Shown here: positions 17,970 to 25,987 of the stretch, piece by piece | Position numbering within the stretch: position 1 is the stretch's first letter | How the letters are laid out: every line of letters starts with the position of its first letter | From: Spirochaetota bacterium | GTDB taxonomy: Bacteria; Spirochaetota; Brachyspiria; Brachyspirales; JACRPF01 | Direction: 5' to 3' | Assembly: GCA_016214035.1 (NCBI GenBank) | Contig: JACRPF010000021.1 | Location: 62,001-126,000 of the forward strand | DNA: 64,000 nt | The notes under the pieces: model-generated | Database searches by the model: none | What the model was told of the DNA's origin: nothing | What the model saw: the letters and a program-made list of their open reading frames with translations, nothing else | Made by a program: the position numbers and the translations under genes

Positions 17970-19289
17970 TCAGATATCGGTGCCGCGATAGAAACGCGAG
18001 CGCAGATAATTCGCCTGGAGTTTACGGAACGCGAGATTGACCACACCGGCGATGGGCACGGCTATGATGATACCCACGAAGTGAAAGAAATACCCGCAGA
18101 GTATGATGGACAGGACGATGAATACCGGCGGGAGTTTGAGTTTGCCGCCGAGTACCATGGGCGTTACCACCCATGAGTCGAGGATCTGACCGATGGCATA
18201 GATAATGCCCACTTTCAGCGCGCCCACCCAGAGCACCTGGTCCGCCGAGAACGCGGCGATGATGAATGTGGGGACAACTACGATGCCGCCAACGAGCGGC
18301 AGCATATTGAAAACGCCGCGTATGATGCCGAGCAGCAGCCCGTACTTCACGCCGGCGATGAGGAACATCAAATAGAACACCAATCCGATGATGGCCGATG
18401 CGAGCACCATGCCGCCGAGGTAATCGTGCACTACGCGCTCGCTTCTGATGATGAAATTGCGTATTTCAAATTCATGGGCGCGCGGAATATAACGGGAGAT
18501 GATGCCGCGAAAACGCCGGTAATCAAGAAGTATGTAGAGCGAAAGTATCGGCGTTACGACGACATAGAGCACAACGGTGACAAACATGCCGAGCCCCTGC
18601 GTCATGTTGGCGAAGAACGAGCTCACGGCCCGTTCGATGATGGCAACAACATTGTTGGTGAGAAAATTATCCTGAATATCGGCAAACTGCGCCACCGGCG
18701 GGAAATTGTTGCGGATAAGGAATTCGTTGAGCGCCGTCATGATACGCACCAGCGTACCTTCTATGCCGGAAACATAGGTCCGCAGATTCGCAAGGAAGGT
18801 GCTGCCCTCGCGGATGAACAGCGGTATCACCAGCGCGAACAGTCCGCCGACTATGAGAAGCAGCGGTACGAACGCGATGATAACCGCCGCGGAATGCGAT
18901 ATCTTCCTGAAACGCCCCTCGATGATCAATACCAGCGGATACATAAGATATGCGATGATGGCGGCAAGGATGAACGGCGTGAGTACCGAGGCTGTATTCT
19001 TGAGAAACCAGAGCAGGAATATCGCGGACAATGCGAACATCAGCGCCTTGGCCCAGCCGAACCGCAGTAGCGGCAGCAGCATGGCGATAATGAGAACGAA
19101 CAGCAGTATCGGCGAGAAAATGGCATTGATGCGAAGCCCGAACAATACGATAAGCGCACCGATGATGGCTATGAGCAGAATATTTCCGCCGATGAGCAAA
19201 CCCACATTATCACTGCGATTATGCTCAGGCTTCTGGTTCTGTTTTTTATCTAATTTAGGTTCGGCGCTTTTTTTGAATCTAAAGAACAT
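17970..19289 (-). CDS. AI-2E/PerM family membrane transporter
   Basis: 439 residues. A charged cytosolic N-terminus (~25 residues, Lys/Asn rich) is followed by about eight hydrophobic segments. The family signature is in the last third: GMVLASAIIGLVFYLMFLIAGVKYG followed by LLPLVGGIVVVPTFIIAAF. PF01594 proteins include TqsA-like exporters and Na+/H+ antiporters, so substrate assignment is unsafe. The ATG at 19289 overlaps the end of kdsA by 11 bases, so translation should be coupled to it. The order kdsA, permease, rnhA, CNNM-EIIA suggests a general envelope/housekeeping transcription unit. Confidence 0.85.
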   Translation of the reverse strand: MFFRFKKSAEPKLDKKQNQKPEHNRSDNVGLLIGGNILLIAIIGALIVLFGLRINAIFSPILLFVLIIAMLLPLLRFGWAKALMFALSAIFLLWFLKNTASVLTPFILAAIIAYLMYPLVLIIEGRFRKISHSAAVIIAFVPLLLIVGGLFALVIPLFIREGSTFLANLRTYVSGIEGTLVRIMTALNEFLIRNNFPPVAQFADIQDNFLTNNVVAIIERAVSSFFANMTQGLGMFVTVVLYVVVTPILSLYILLDYRRFRGIISRYIPRAHEFEIRNFIIRSERVVHDYLGGMVLASAIIGLVFYLMFLIAGVKYGLLLGIIRGVFNMLPLVGGIVVVPTFIIAAFSADQVLWVGALKVGIIYAIGQILDSWVVTPMVLGGKLKLPPVFIVLSIILCGYFFHFVGIIIAVPIAGVVNLAFRKLQANYLRSRFYRGTDI

Positions 19290-20112
19290 TGTCGCCCCGC
19301 GTGCCTTTGATCATTACGTTCAGGTCCCGCACCGTGATGATGAGCTTTTCGAGCTTATCAAGCGGAAACATCGTGGCGGCATCGGATAATCCTTTTTCCG
19401 GCTCGGGATGAACTTCCATGAATATACCGTCGATACCCGCCGCAACCGCTGCGCGCAGGAGTGCCGGGATGAACTCGCGTCCGCCGCCGCTCACACCGCC
19501 GCCCGAGGACGGAAGCTGCACCGAATGCGTGGCGTCGAACACCACCGGCGCTAACCGGCGCATGATGACGAGATTGCGCATATCAACCACGAGATTATTA
19601 TACCCGAATGAATTACCGCGCTCGGTGAGGAGCAGCCGCTCTTCCTTGAGCGCATCGGAACATTTCTCAACGATATACCGTGTATCCTCCCCGCTCGCGA
19701 ACTGACCTTTTTTTACATTCACCGCGCGCTTGGTTTCACATGCGGCGCGGAGTATATCGGTCTGCCGGCAGAGGAACGCCGGTATCTGGACAATATCGAC
19801 CGCCTGACCGGCCGCCGTAGCTTCCTGAGCGGAATGAACGTCGGTGAGTACAGGAAGACCTGTCGCTTCACGGGCTTTCTGAAGGATACGGAGCCCTTCT
19901 TCAATACCCATACCGCGGAATGAGCCTTTGGACGTCCTGTTAGCCTTATCGTACGAGGCCTTGAACACAACGCGCATGCCGGTCTTCTGCTGAAGTCCCG
20001 CAAGAGAATCCGCTATGCGCATGGTCATCTGTTCGCTTTCTATGACGCAGGGCCCCGCGATGAGGAAGAGACTCCCGTTGTCGTTGGTGATGCCTTTATA
20101 GTTGAAACGCAT
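19279..20112 (-). CDS. kdsA: KDO-8-phosphate synthase, metal-dependent type
   Basis: 277 residues. It condenses phosphoenolpyruvate with arabinose-5-phosphate, the first committed step of Kdo synthesis for lipid A/LPS. Motifs: IAGPCVIESEQM, KASYDKANRTS, VNVKKGQF, DATHSVQLP and MEVHPEPEKGLSDAATMFPL. The Cys in GPCVIES, where E. coli has Asn, marks the metal-dependent class (as in Aquifex). The open frame extends 74 codons upstream, but the family start MRFNYKGITNDN, AGGCGG five bases before the ATG at 20112 and a promoter just upstream settle the start. The gene implies an LPS outer membrane, which excludes Treponema- or Borrelia-like spirochaetes. Confidence 0.95.
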   Translation of the reverse strand: MRFNYKGITNDNGSLFLIAGPCVIESEQMTMRIADSLAGLQQKTGMRVVFKASYDKANRTSKGSFRGMGIEEGLRILQKAREATGLPVLTDVHSAQEATAAGQAVDIVQIPAFLCRQTDILRAACETKRAVNVKKGQFASGEDTRYIVEKCSDALKEERLLLTERGNSFGYNNLVVDMRNLVIMRRLAPVVFDATHSVQLPSSGGGVSGGGREFIPALLRAAVAAGIDGIFMEVHPEPEKGLSDAATMFPLDKLEKLIITVRDLNVMIKGTRGDNVL

Positions 20113-20134
20113 GATTACCGCCTGATTTACGGTG

Positions 20135-20162
20135 AGTATATAGTATTTTGGGGGGTTTACAA
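20135..20162 (-). promoter_or_regulatory. Promoter for kdsA
   Basis: On the minus strand TTGTAA (20162-20157), 16 bases, TATACT (20140-20135), about 22 bases before the kdsA ATG. Confidence 0.5.
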
Positions 20163-20221
20163 TATCCGGTGAAATTCCCCGAAGCTGTTCAGCATATCCC
20201 GCCCATCCTTCCATCCTGACC

Positions 20222-20256
20222 ATCCCGGTTCTGACATTCTTCGTCTGAACCGGGAT
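20222..20256. other. Inverted repeat in the kdsA / HTH-EIIA divergent region
   Basis: ATCCCGGTTCTGAC (20222-20235) pairs with GTCTGAACCGGGAT (20243-20256), 13 of 14 positions, with a seven-base spacer. It lies upstream of both promoters. It could be an operator for the HTH-EIIA protein or a transcribed hairpin; there is no T-run. Confidence 0.5.
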
Positions 20257-20322
20257 ATCTGGGAATAACGGGATAGATTTTGCCAGGCAAATACCCTTAA
20301 AATAATAAAAAAACACAGATTC

Positions 20323-20350
20323 TTGACAATCCAACTGAAAAACATATAGT
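20323..20350 (+). promoter_or_regulatory. Strong sigma70-type promoter of the HTH-EIIA/hyf-like operon
   Basis: TTGACA (20323-20328), 16 bases, TATAGT (20345-20350). The predicted mRNA start is about 25 bases before the ATG at 20383. No other promoter of this quality is seen before 28.2 kb on this strand. Confidence 0.7.
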
Positions 20351-20382
20351 ACCGATATCTATCATGACCGGACGCTCTTGTT

Positions 20383-21057
20383 ATGGACTTGAAAATAAAG
20401 GATTTGGTTCGCTTTCTCAACGTCCCGGAAAGAACTGTTCTCGGCTGGATACGCGAAAAAAAGATACCGGTATACCGCATCCACCACCAATACCGCTTCG
20501 ACCGGGCGGAAATAAGCGAATGGGCGCTCGCGTCCGGCATCGCATCAACCGCGGAACTCGCCGAACTGACCAGCGGCAAAACACCCGTAGACATCGTCAA
20601 TAACATACGCGCCGGCGGCGTGTTCTATCACGTTGCCGGAACCACTGTCCATGAAGTGCTCAGGAACGCGGTCGATATCATGCCGCTGCCGCATGGAATC
20701 GATAAAGCACTCGTCGCATCGCAGCTCATTGAACGTGAAGAACTTATGCCCACCGCCGTCGGCAAGGGAATAGCCATTCCGCATCCGCGCCGTCCTGTCA
20801 TGACCGATATCGGAAACGAGCGCTGTGCCATTATATTTCCTGAACATCCTATCAATTTCAAGGCGCGCGATGGTATCGCCGTTCATGTTTTTTTTATAAC
20901 ACTTAGCGCAAATCATAACCGGCATCTTGAGATGCTGTCACGCATAGCATATCTCTGCCGGAACGAAGTGTTTGCGGGGCTTTTGAAAAACCGCGCGTCG
21001 ATGGGAACCATACTTTCCTACATCGAAACGGCGATAAAGCCTGGACGTGCCGCATGA
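20383..21057 (+). CDS. Excisionase-type HTH fused to a PTS EIIA domain; likely regulator of the hyf-like operon
   Basis: 224 residues. Residues 3-50 are a MerR/excisionase-like winged HTH (IKDLVRFLNVPERTVLGWIREKKIPVYR-type layout, then a wing with HHQYRFDRAEISEW). Residues ~75-218 are an EIIA(Ntr)-type domain with H134 in GKGIAIPHPRRPV. This joins a DNA-binding head to a phosphoacceptor, without the PRD domains of classical PTS regulators. It is the first gene after a strong promoter and its stop overlaps the next start (ATGA), so it is translationally coupled to the membrane complex. It may control its own operon or, by phosphorylation state, the complex itself; both are inference. No Shine-Dalgarno sequence is evident. 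Confidence 0.85.
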   Translation: MDLKIKDLVRFLNVPERTVLGWIREKKIPVYRIHHQYRFDRAEISEWALASGIASTAELAELTSGKTPVDIVNNIRAGGVFYHVAGTTVHEVLRNAVDIMPLPHGIDKALVASQLIEREELMPTAVGKGIAIPHPRRPVMTDIGNERCAIIFPEHPINFKARDGIAVHVFFITLSANHNRHLEMLSRIAYLCRNEVFAGLLKNRASMGTILSYIETAIKPGRAA

Positions 21058-23027
21058 TAATGCTCGCAGTCAGCATCGGCATCATCCTGTTCGGCGGGTT
21101 TATAGCACTTGCCGTTCCCGAAAAAGCCAAGCCGTATCTAAGCGCCATATGCACAACCATCGCGGCAATTCCGGCACTCATCGCCGCACTTCCTGTTCTC
21201 TTCACGCGCGATGCTCTTTCGGCAAGTATCTTACTGCCCCATCCATTCGGCAACGCTGTTTTCGTCCTCGACCCATTATCCGCATTCTTCATTCTTATTA
21301 TATCCGTCATGGGTGCACTTTCATCGATCTATGCAGTCGGTTACACGAAACCATATCGCGACGCCTCGCATAAAAGCGGCGGACACTTTTTCTTTCTGCC
21401 GCTCCTCATCGCATCGATGATGCTCGTTACTGTATCTTCGCATGTGCTGGTATTCCTCACCGCATGGGAAGTAATGACGATAGCAAGCTTTTTCGCCATC
21501 ATGTTCGAGGACAACAAGGAAAGCGTACTGAAAGCTGCGGTGCGTTATCTCATCGCCATGCATGTGGGCGTACTCCTCCTCACCGCGGCGTTCCTTCTAT
21601 CGTGGCGCTTTTCCGGAAGTCCCGACATGGCCTCGTTCGCAGCACTCCGCGGCAACGGCATCACCAATGCGCTTTTAATTCTGTTCTTCATCGGGTTCGC
21701 ATTCAAAGCGGGATTCATGCCGTTTCATACGTGGCTTCCTGAAGCGCATCCCGCGGCGCCGTCGCACGTCTCGGCGCTTATGTCCGGCGTCATGATAAAG
21801 CTCGGCATCTACGGTATGCTCCGCACACAAATGCTCTTCGGTCTTCCGCCGGTATGGTTCATCACCGCCTTCCTCATCGCCTCGCTCGTTACCGCACTCT
21901 TCGGCATACTCTATGCGATAGCACAGGGCGATGTGAAACGCTTTCTTGCGTATTCAAGCGTGGAAAACATCGGCATCATCGGCATCGGCATGGCATTCGG
22001 CATGCTCGGGATGGCGCATCAGAATATGGTGATGGCGGTTGCTGGATTCACCGGAGCGATACTGCATATACTCAACCACTCGGTGTTCAAGGAGCTCCTG
22101 TTCTTCGCGGCAGGCGCTGTCTACACGAAAACGCATACACGGAATATCGATGAACTCGGCGGACTTATCAAGACCATGCCGCTCACCGCCGTGTGTTTTC
22201 TCGCGGGCGCTCTGGCGATATCCGGCATACCGTTCTTCAACGGCTTCATCAGCGAGTTCTTCATTTACCTATCGATGCTCAGCGGAATCACCGACACAAC
22301 GGGTGTGACACCGCTCGCATATATCACCTCATTTGCACTGTTCGCCTTCATTGGAGCACTCGTCCTTGCCGGCTTCACGAGAACGTTCGGCATCATGTTC
22401 CTCGGCGAAAAGCGGAATAAACATATTCACAGCACCGAAGTATCGCCGTCGATGCTTATACCTATGTTCATCGCGGGGTCTTTCGCGCTCATCCTCGGCG
22501 TCGCGCCCGGTATTCTCAGACTGTCGACAGCTCCGGTCGAAGCGCTTGTTGGAAACTGTATAGCTCCCGTAAACGGCCTGATGCATCACACACTCACCAC
22601 GTTCATGCAGGTGTTCGCAATCATCGCAATAATATTCGCTTTACTCGCCGGTATCCGGTTTCTGCTTATGCGCGGAAAAACCGTCACGCGCGCGCCCACC
22701 TGGGGCTGCGGCTACGGTGCACCGAACGCCCGCATGCAGTACACTTCGGCATCGTATGTGTCTCCACTCGTCATGATAGTCAGAAAGCTCATCGCGTTCA
22801 CCGCACACCGGAGAAATCCGCACGGGCTCTTCCCGGCGCACGCGTCGTTCCGGGCGCACACCAAGGACATCATCGACCGGTGGACGGTACGGCCCGCCAC
22901 GTTCGCCGTACGCCGATTTCTCAGGCGCTTCACCTGGATTCAGAGCGGCAGCACACGGCAATATGTGCTCTTCGGCGTTCTGTTCCTTATCGTACTCATC
23001 TTCCTGGCGGTTGGTATACAATGGTGA
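21054..23027 (+). CDS. Hydrogenase-4 component B-like proton-translocating subunit
   Basis: 657 residues with about 15-16 membrane helices, of the NuoL/M/N-Mrp antiporter superfamily and closest in layout to HyfB/HycC. Antiporter residues are present: the Glu in LTAWEVMTIASFF, Lys in FAFKAGFMPFHTWLPEAHP, Lys in SGVMIKLGIYG and Lys in ILNHSVFKELLFFAAG. The C-terminal third carries GCGYG followed by a soluble stretch and a last helix, typical of HyfB. It should move H+ or Na+ across the inner membrane as part of the complex. Starts overlap the previous stop by four bases, and its own end overlaps the next start by seven. Confidence 0.92.
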   Translation: MIMLAVSIGIILFGGFIALAVPEKAKPYLSAICTTIAAIPALIAALPVLFTRDALSASILLPHPFGNAVFVLDPLSAFFILIISVMGALSSIYAVGYTKPYRDASHKSGGHFFFLPLLIASMMLVTVSSHVLVFLTAWEVMTIASFFAIMFEDNKESVLKAAVRYLIAMHVGVLLLTAAFLLSWRFSGSPDMASFAALRGNGITNALLILFFIGFAFKAGFMPFHTWLPEAHPAAPSHVSALMSGVMIKLGIYGMLRTQMLFGLPPVWFITAFLIASLVTALFGILYAIAQGDVKRFLAYSSVENIGIIGIGMAFGMLGMAHQNMVMAVAGFTGAILHILNHSVFKELLFFAAGAVYTKTHTRNIDELGGLIKTMPLTAVCFLAGALAISGIPFFNGFISEFFIYLSMLSGITDTTGVTPLAYITSFALFAFIGALVLAGFTRTFGIMFLGEKRNKHIHSTEVSPSMLIPMFIAGSFALILGVAPGILRLSTAPVEALVGNCIAPVNGLMHHTLTTFMQVFAIIAIIFALLAGIRFLLMRGKTVTRAPTWGCGYGAPNARMQYTSASYVSPLVMIVRKLIAFTAHRRNPHGLFPAHASFRAHTKDIIDRWTVRPATFAVRRFLRRFTWIQSGSTRQYVLFGVLFLIVLIFLAVGIQW

Positions 23028-23935
23028 GCATTCTTCTCTATATCTTCGCGCTTTCCATCGCGCCGTTCCTCTTCATGGGTATCATCATCCGCGTCAAGGC
23101 GTTCTGGGCGGGACGGAAAGGTCCGCCGCTGCTCCAGCCGCTCTATGACTTCATCAAACTCCTTCGCAAAGGTGAAGTGATAAGCGCCTCGGCGTCGTTC
23201 ATATTCACCGTTGCACCGCTTGTCTGCACATCGGCCGTTCTCGGCGCGTCGCTCCTCATCCCGTTCGCCGGACGTGCTGTCATATCACTGAACGGCGGTA
23301 TCGTTCTCTTCTGTTATCTGCTCGCGCTTTCGCGGTTTTTCCTGCTTCTGAGCGCGCTCGATGTGGCAAGCAGCTTTGAAGGCATGGGCGCAAGCCGCGA
23401 AGCGACATTCGCCGCATTCGCCGAAACGGGACTGTTCTTTCTGCTCGGCACATTTGCCGCGGCAACGGGAAACACATCGTTCACCGCAATCACCGCCGCA
23501 ATAGAGCGCAACACGACGTGGGGCATACTCATCATCTGTCTCTGGTCAATAGCGCTATTCCTGCTCATGCTGGTTGAAGGATCGCGCATGCCCGTTGACG
23601 ACCCGAACACGCATCTTGAGCTTACAATGATTCATGAGGTCATCGTCCTTGACAACAGCGGCGTGAACTTTGCGTTCATGCTGTATGCGTCACATCTGAA
23701 AGTCATATTATTCGGCTCACTCATTGCCGCACTTGTCATCCCGTCCCATCTGGCATGGTATTACTACGCCGCCGCATGGGCGCTCGTGCTTACGACTCTG
23801 GCAGTCGTCATCGGTATTTTAGAATCGATACTCGCGCGTCTGCGCATGACACTGGTGCCGCAGTTCATATTCCTCGTCACGGCAATGACTGCCATCAGCG
23901 CGCTGCTGATAGCGGTCTACAAGGGGGGCATATGA
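23021..23935 (+). CDS. Hydrogenase-4 component C-like (NuoH family) subunit
   Basis: 304 residues, about eight membrane helices, NuoH/HycD family. The signature loops are FMGIIIRVKAFWAGRKGPPLLQP (split here for reading), LDVASSFEGMGASREATFAA and VEGSRMPVDDPNTHLELTM, the last holding the acidic cluster that links the soluble arm to the pump modules. The open frame extends upstream of the ATG at 23021, but that part overlaps HyfB and has no homology; the ATG chosen gives the canonical start MVSILLYIFAL and overlaps the previous stop codon. It anchors the hydrophilic arm to the membrane. Confidence 0.93.
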   Translation: MVSILLYIFALSIAPFLFMGIIIRVKAFWAGRKGPPLLQPLYDFIKLLRKGEVISASASFIFTVAPLVCTSAVLGASLLIPFAGRAVISLNGGIVLFCYLLALSRFFLLLSALDVASSFEGMGASREATFAAFAETGLFFLLGTFAAATGNTSFTAITAAIERNTTWGILIICLWSIALFLLMLVEGSRMPVDDPNTHLELTMIHEVIVLDNSGVNFAFMLYASHLKVILFGSLIAALVIPSHLAWYYYAAAWALVLTTLAVVIGILESILARLRMTLVPQFIFLVTAMTAISALLIAVYKGGI

Positions 23936-24576
23936 TAATATCGCTTCTCGCCGTACTCTTCGGCACAACGCTTCTCTATATTGCCGTCGTCAGCCGCATC
24001 GAGGCGTACATCAAAATGACGGCGCTGCAGGGGCTGTGTCTTTTTCTCATCGCTATTACCGGCATAATCCTCGAAGGACATTTCCGTTCACTCGGCACCA
24101 TCGTCATCGCCGTTGAAACGCTCGGGCTGAAGGCGATTATCATCCCGTGGTACATGACCAAGGTCACCCGTGAGAATGACGTGCTTCGTGAAGGAGCAGC
24201 ACACGCGTCGCATCTGAGTTCGCTCATCGCGGTTGCCGTCATCCTCGCCGTAGGCATACTCCTGCCCTTCTCCGTGAAAGACCTCGGCGTCATACCGCCC
24301 CTGTTCTTCGGCATTTCGCTCGCGGCGGTGGCCACCGGGTTCTTCCTCATCATCACGCGCAAAAACCTCATGACGCATGTGGCCGGATACATGGTCATCG
24401 AGAACGGGATATTCCTGCTGTCACTCGGCGTGGCAAAGGAAATGCCCATCATGGTGAGTCTCGGCGTCTCGCTCGATATATTCCTCGGCGTATTCCTCGC
24501 CGGCATGTTCATACGCCGCATCCAGGGCACGTTCAACCGCCAGCATATCGACACGCTCACCGACCTTAAGGATTGA
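23932..24576 (+). CDS. Hydrogenase-4 component E-like (NuoK-like) subunit
   Basis: 214 residues with six to seven helices. The C-terminal half resembles NuoK/MnhC-type subunits: MVIENGIFLLSLGVAKEMP contains the conserved membrane Glu. The N-terminal half (LLYIAVVSRIEAYIKMTALQG) is typical of HyfE. The start overlaps the previous stop (ATGA), and the end overlaps the next start in the same way. It is expected to take part in ion translocation and to seat between the HyfC- and HyfF-like subunits. Confidence 0.9.
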   Translation: MIISLLAVLFGTTLLYIAVVSRIEAYIKMTALQGLCLFLIAITGIILEGHFRSLGTIVIAVETLGLKAIIIPWYMTKVTRENDVLREGAAHASHLSSLIAVAVILAVGILLPFSVKDLGVIPPLFFGISLAAVATGFFLIITRKNLMTHVAGYMVIENGIFLLSLGVAKEMPIMVSLGVSLDIFLGVFLAGMFIRRIQGTFNRQHIDTLTDLKD

Positions 24577-25985
24577 CGATGATAGCACTCCTTCTGATAA
24601 CACCCGCCGTGCTTGCGCTCATCGCGCTCGTGTTCCGTAAACGGCAGCTCAATATCATCATCCTCGTCATTGCCGCGCTGGTGCAGGTGTACGCCACCGT
24701 CATGCTCATGCTGCATCCGTCGCAGTTCACGCTCTACTTCCGCGTCGACAGTCTGAACATCTTATTCCTCGCCGTGCTGTCGCTCGTATTCCTGATGGCG
24801 GCAATCTACAGCATCGATTATCTCGAACATGCGGTCGACGACGCCCGATGGACCACATTCTACACGATATTCATGCTCCTCTTCGTCGCATCGATGAGCG
24901 GCGGGCTGCTCGCCACGCATCTGGGCGTGTTCTGGATAAGCCTGGAGGCGTCAACGATTACAAGCGCCGTACTTGTCTACTACTACCGCACACGCGCGGC
25001 ACTCGAAGCAACGTGGAAATATCTCTTCATGTGTTCCATCGGTATCGCGCTGTCGTTCATCGGCATCATCTTCATATCAGCGGGAATGTCCGGCGCGCCG
25101 TCGCTCTTCTATGACGATTTGATAAAGAACGGTCCGTCAGCATCACGTTTTTATCTGCCGCTTGCATTCGCTTTCCTCGTCGTCGGATTCGGCACCAAAA
25201 TGGGTCTCGCGCCGGTGCATAACTGGCTTCCCGACGCTCACTCCGAGGCGCCCGCCCCGGTGTCGGCCATGCTCTCGGCGACGCTCCTTAATACGGCGTT
25301 CATCGGCATCATCAGAATATACCGCATCGCCGCTGAAGCCGGATTCGTCCGCTTCGCGAACATCGTCCTGTTCTCAATGGGCCTCATGTCGCTCTTCGTG
25401 AGCGCGGTGTTCGTGCTCCGTGTAAAGAATTATAAGCGGATGCTCGCATATTCTTCCATAGAGCATATGGGAATTCTTGCCGTAGCCCTCGCTACGGGCG
25501 GCGCAGCCGTTCCCGCCATGTTCCTGCAGATGACCGGTCATTCACTCGCGAAAGCCTCGTTCTTCCTCACCTCGGGAACGATATATGACCGCTTCGGCAC
25601 GAAAAAGACGAATGAAGTGACGGCCCTCACACGCCGCGCGCCGGTTACCGGATGGCTCTGGCTCATATCCTGCGTTGCCATCTGCGCATTCCCGCCGTTC
25701 TCGCTCTTCTTCAGCGAGTTTTTTGTCCTCCAGGAACTGTTCGCGAAACACCTCGTCATCACCATCATCGTCGCTGTGCTCCTCACGATAATACTTTACG
25801 GCCTCATGTCGAAAACAGTATCGATGTCGTTCGGCCGCGCGCCTGATGACAAAACCTACCGCACGCCGGTGGTGCGCTGGCTCCCGCAGGTCATCCTGCT
25901 TGCCGCGGCACTCGTCATCGGCATCGCCATGCCGGCGTGGCTCCGCAATATATATACGGCAGCCGCGGCGTGGGTAGGACGGTAA
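24573..25985 (+). CDS. Hydrogenase-4 component F-like antiporter subunit
   Basis: 470 residues with ~14 helices, second NuoL/M/N-type subunit. Key residues: Glu in FWISLEASTITSAVL, Lys in GFGTKMGLAPVHNWLPDAHSEAP (split motif; K follows GFGT) and Lys in MTGHSLAKASFFLTSG. The order B-C-E-F is that of E. coli hyf without the HyfD pump. Two near starts exist (24573 and 24579); the first overlaps the previous stop by four bases. Two pump subunits predict a stoichiometry lower than complex I but higher than the one-pump formate hydrogenlyase-1. Confidence 0.92.
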   Translation: MTMIALLLITPAVLALIALVFRKRQLNIIILVIAALVQVYATVMLMLHPSQFTLYFRVDSLNILFLAVLSLVFLMAAIYSIDYLEHAVDDARWTTFYTIFMLLFVASMSGGLLATHLGVFWISLEASTITSAVLVYYYRTRAALEATWKYLFMCSIGIALSFIGIIFISAGMSGAPSLFYDDLIKNGPSASRFYLPLAFAFLVVGFGTKMGLAPVHNWLPDAHSEAPAPVSAMLSATLLNTAFIGIIRIYRIAAEAGFVRFANIVLFSMGLMSLFVSAVFVLRVKNYKRMLAYSSIEHMGILAVALATGGAAVPAMFLQMTGHSLAKASFFLTSGTIYDRFGTKKTNEVTALTRRAPVTGWLWLISCVAICAFPPFSLFFSEFFVLQELFAKHLVITIIVAVLLTIILYGLMSKTVSMSFGRAPDDKTYRTPVVRWLPQVILLAAALVIGIAMPAWLRNIYTAAAAWVGR

Positions 25986-25987
25986 AG

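Noticed and set aside
20364-20603. Alternative start seven bases after the predicted mRNA start, other frame
   Set aside because: The 79-residue product is Arg/Gly-rich without motifs, while the overlapping frame encodes a clear HTH-EIIA protein.
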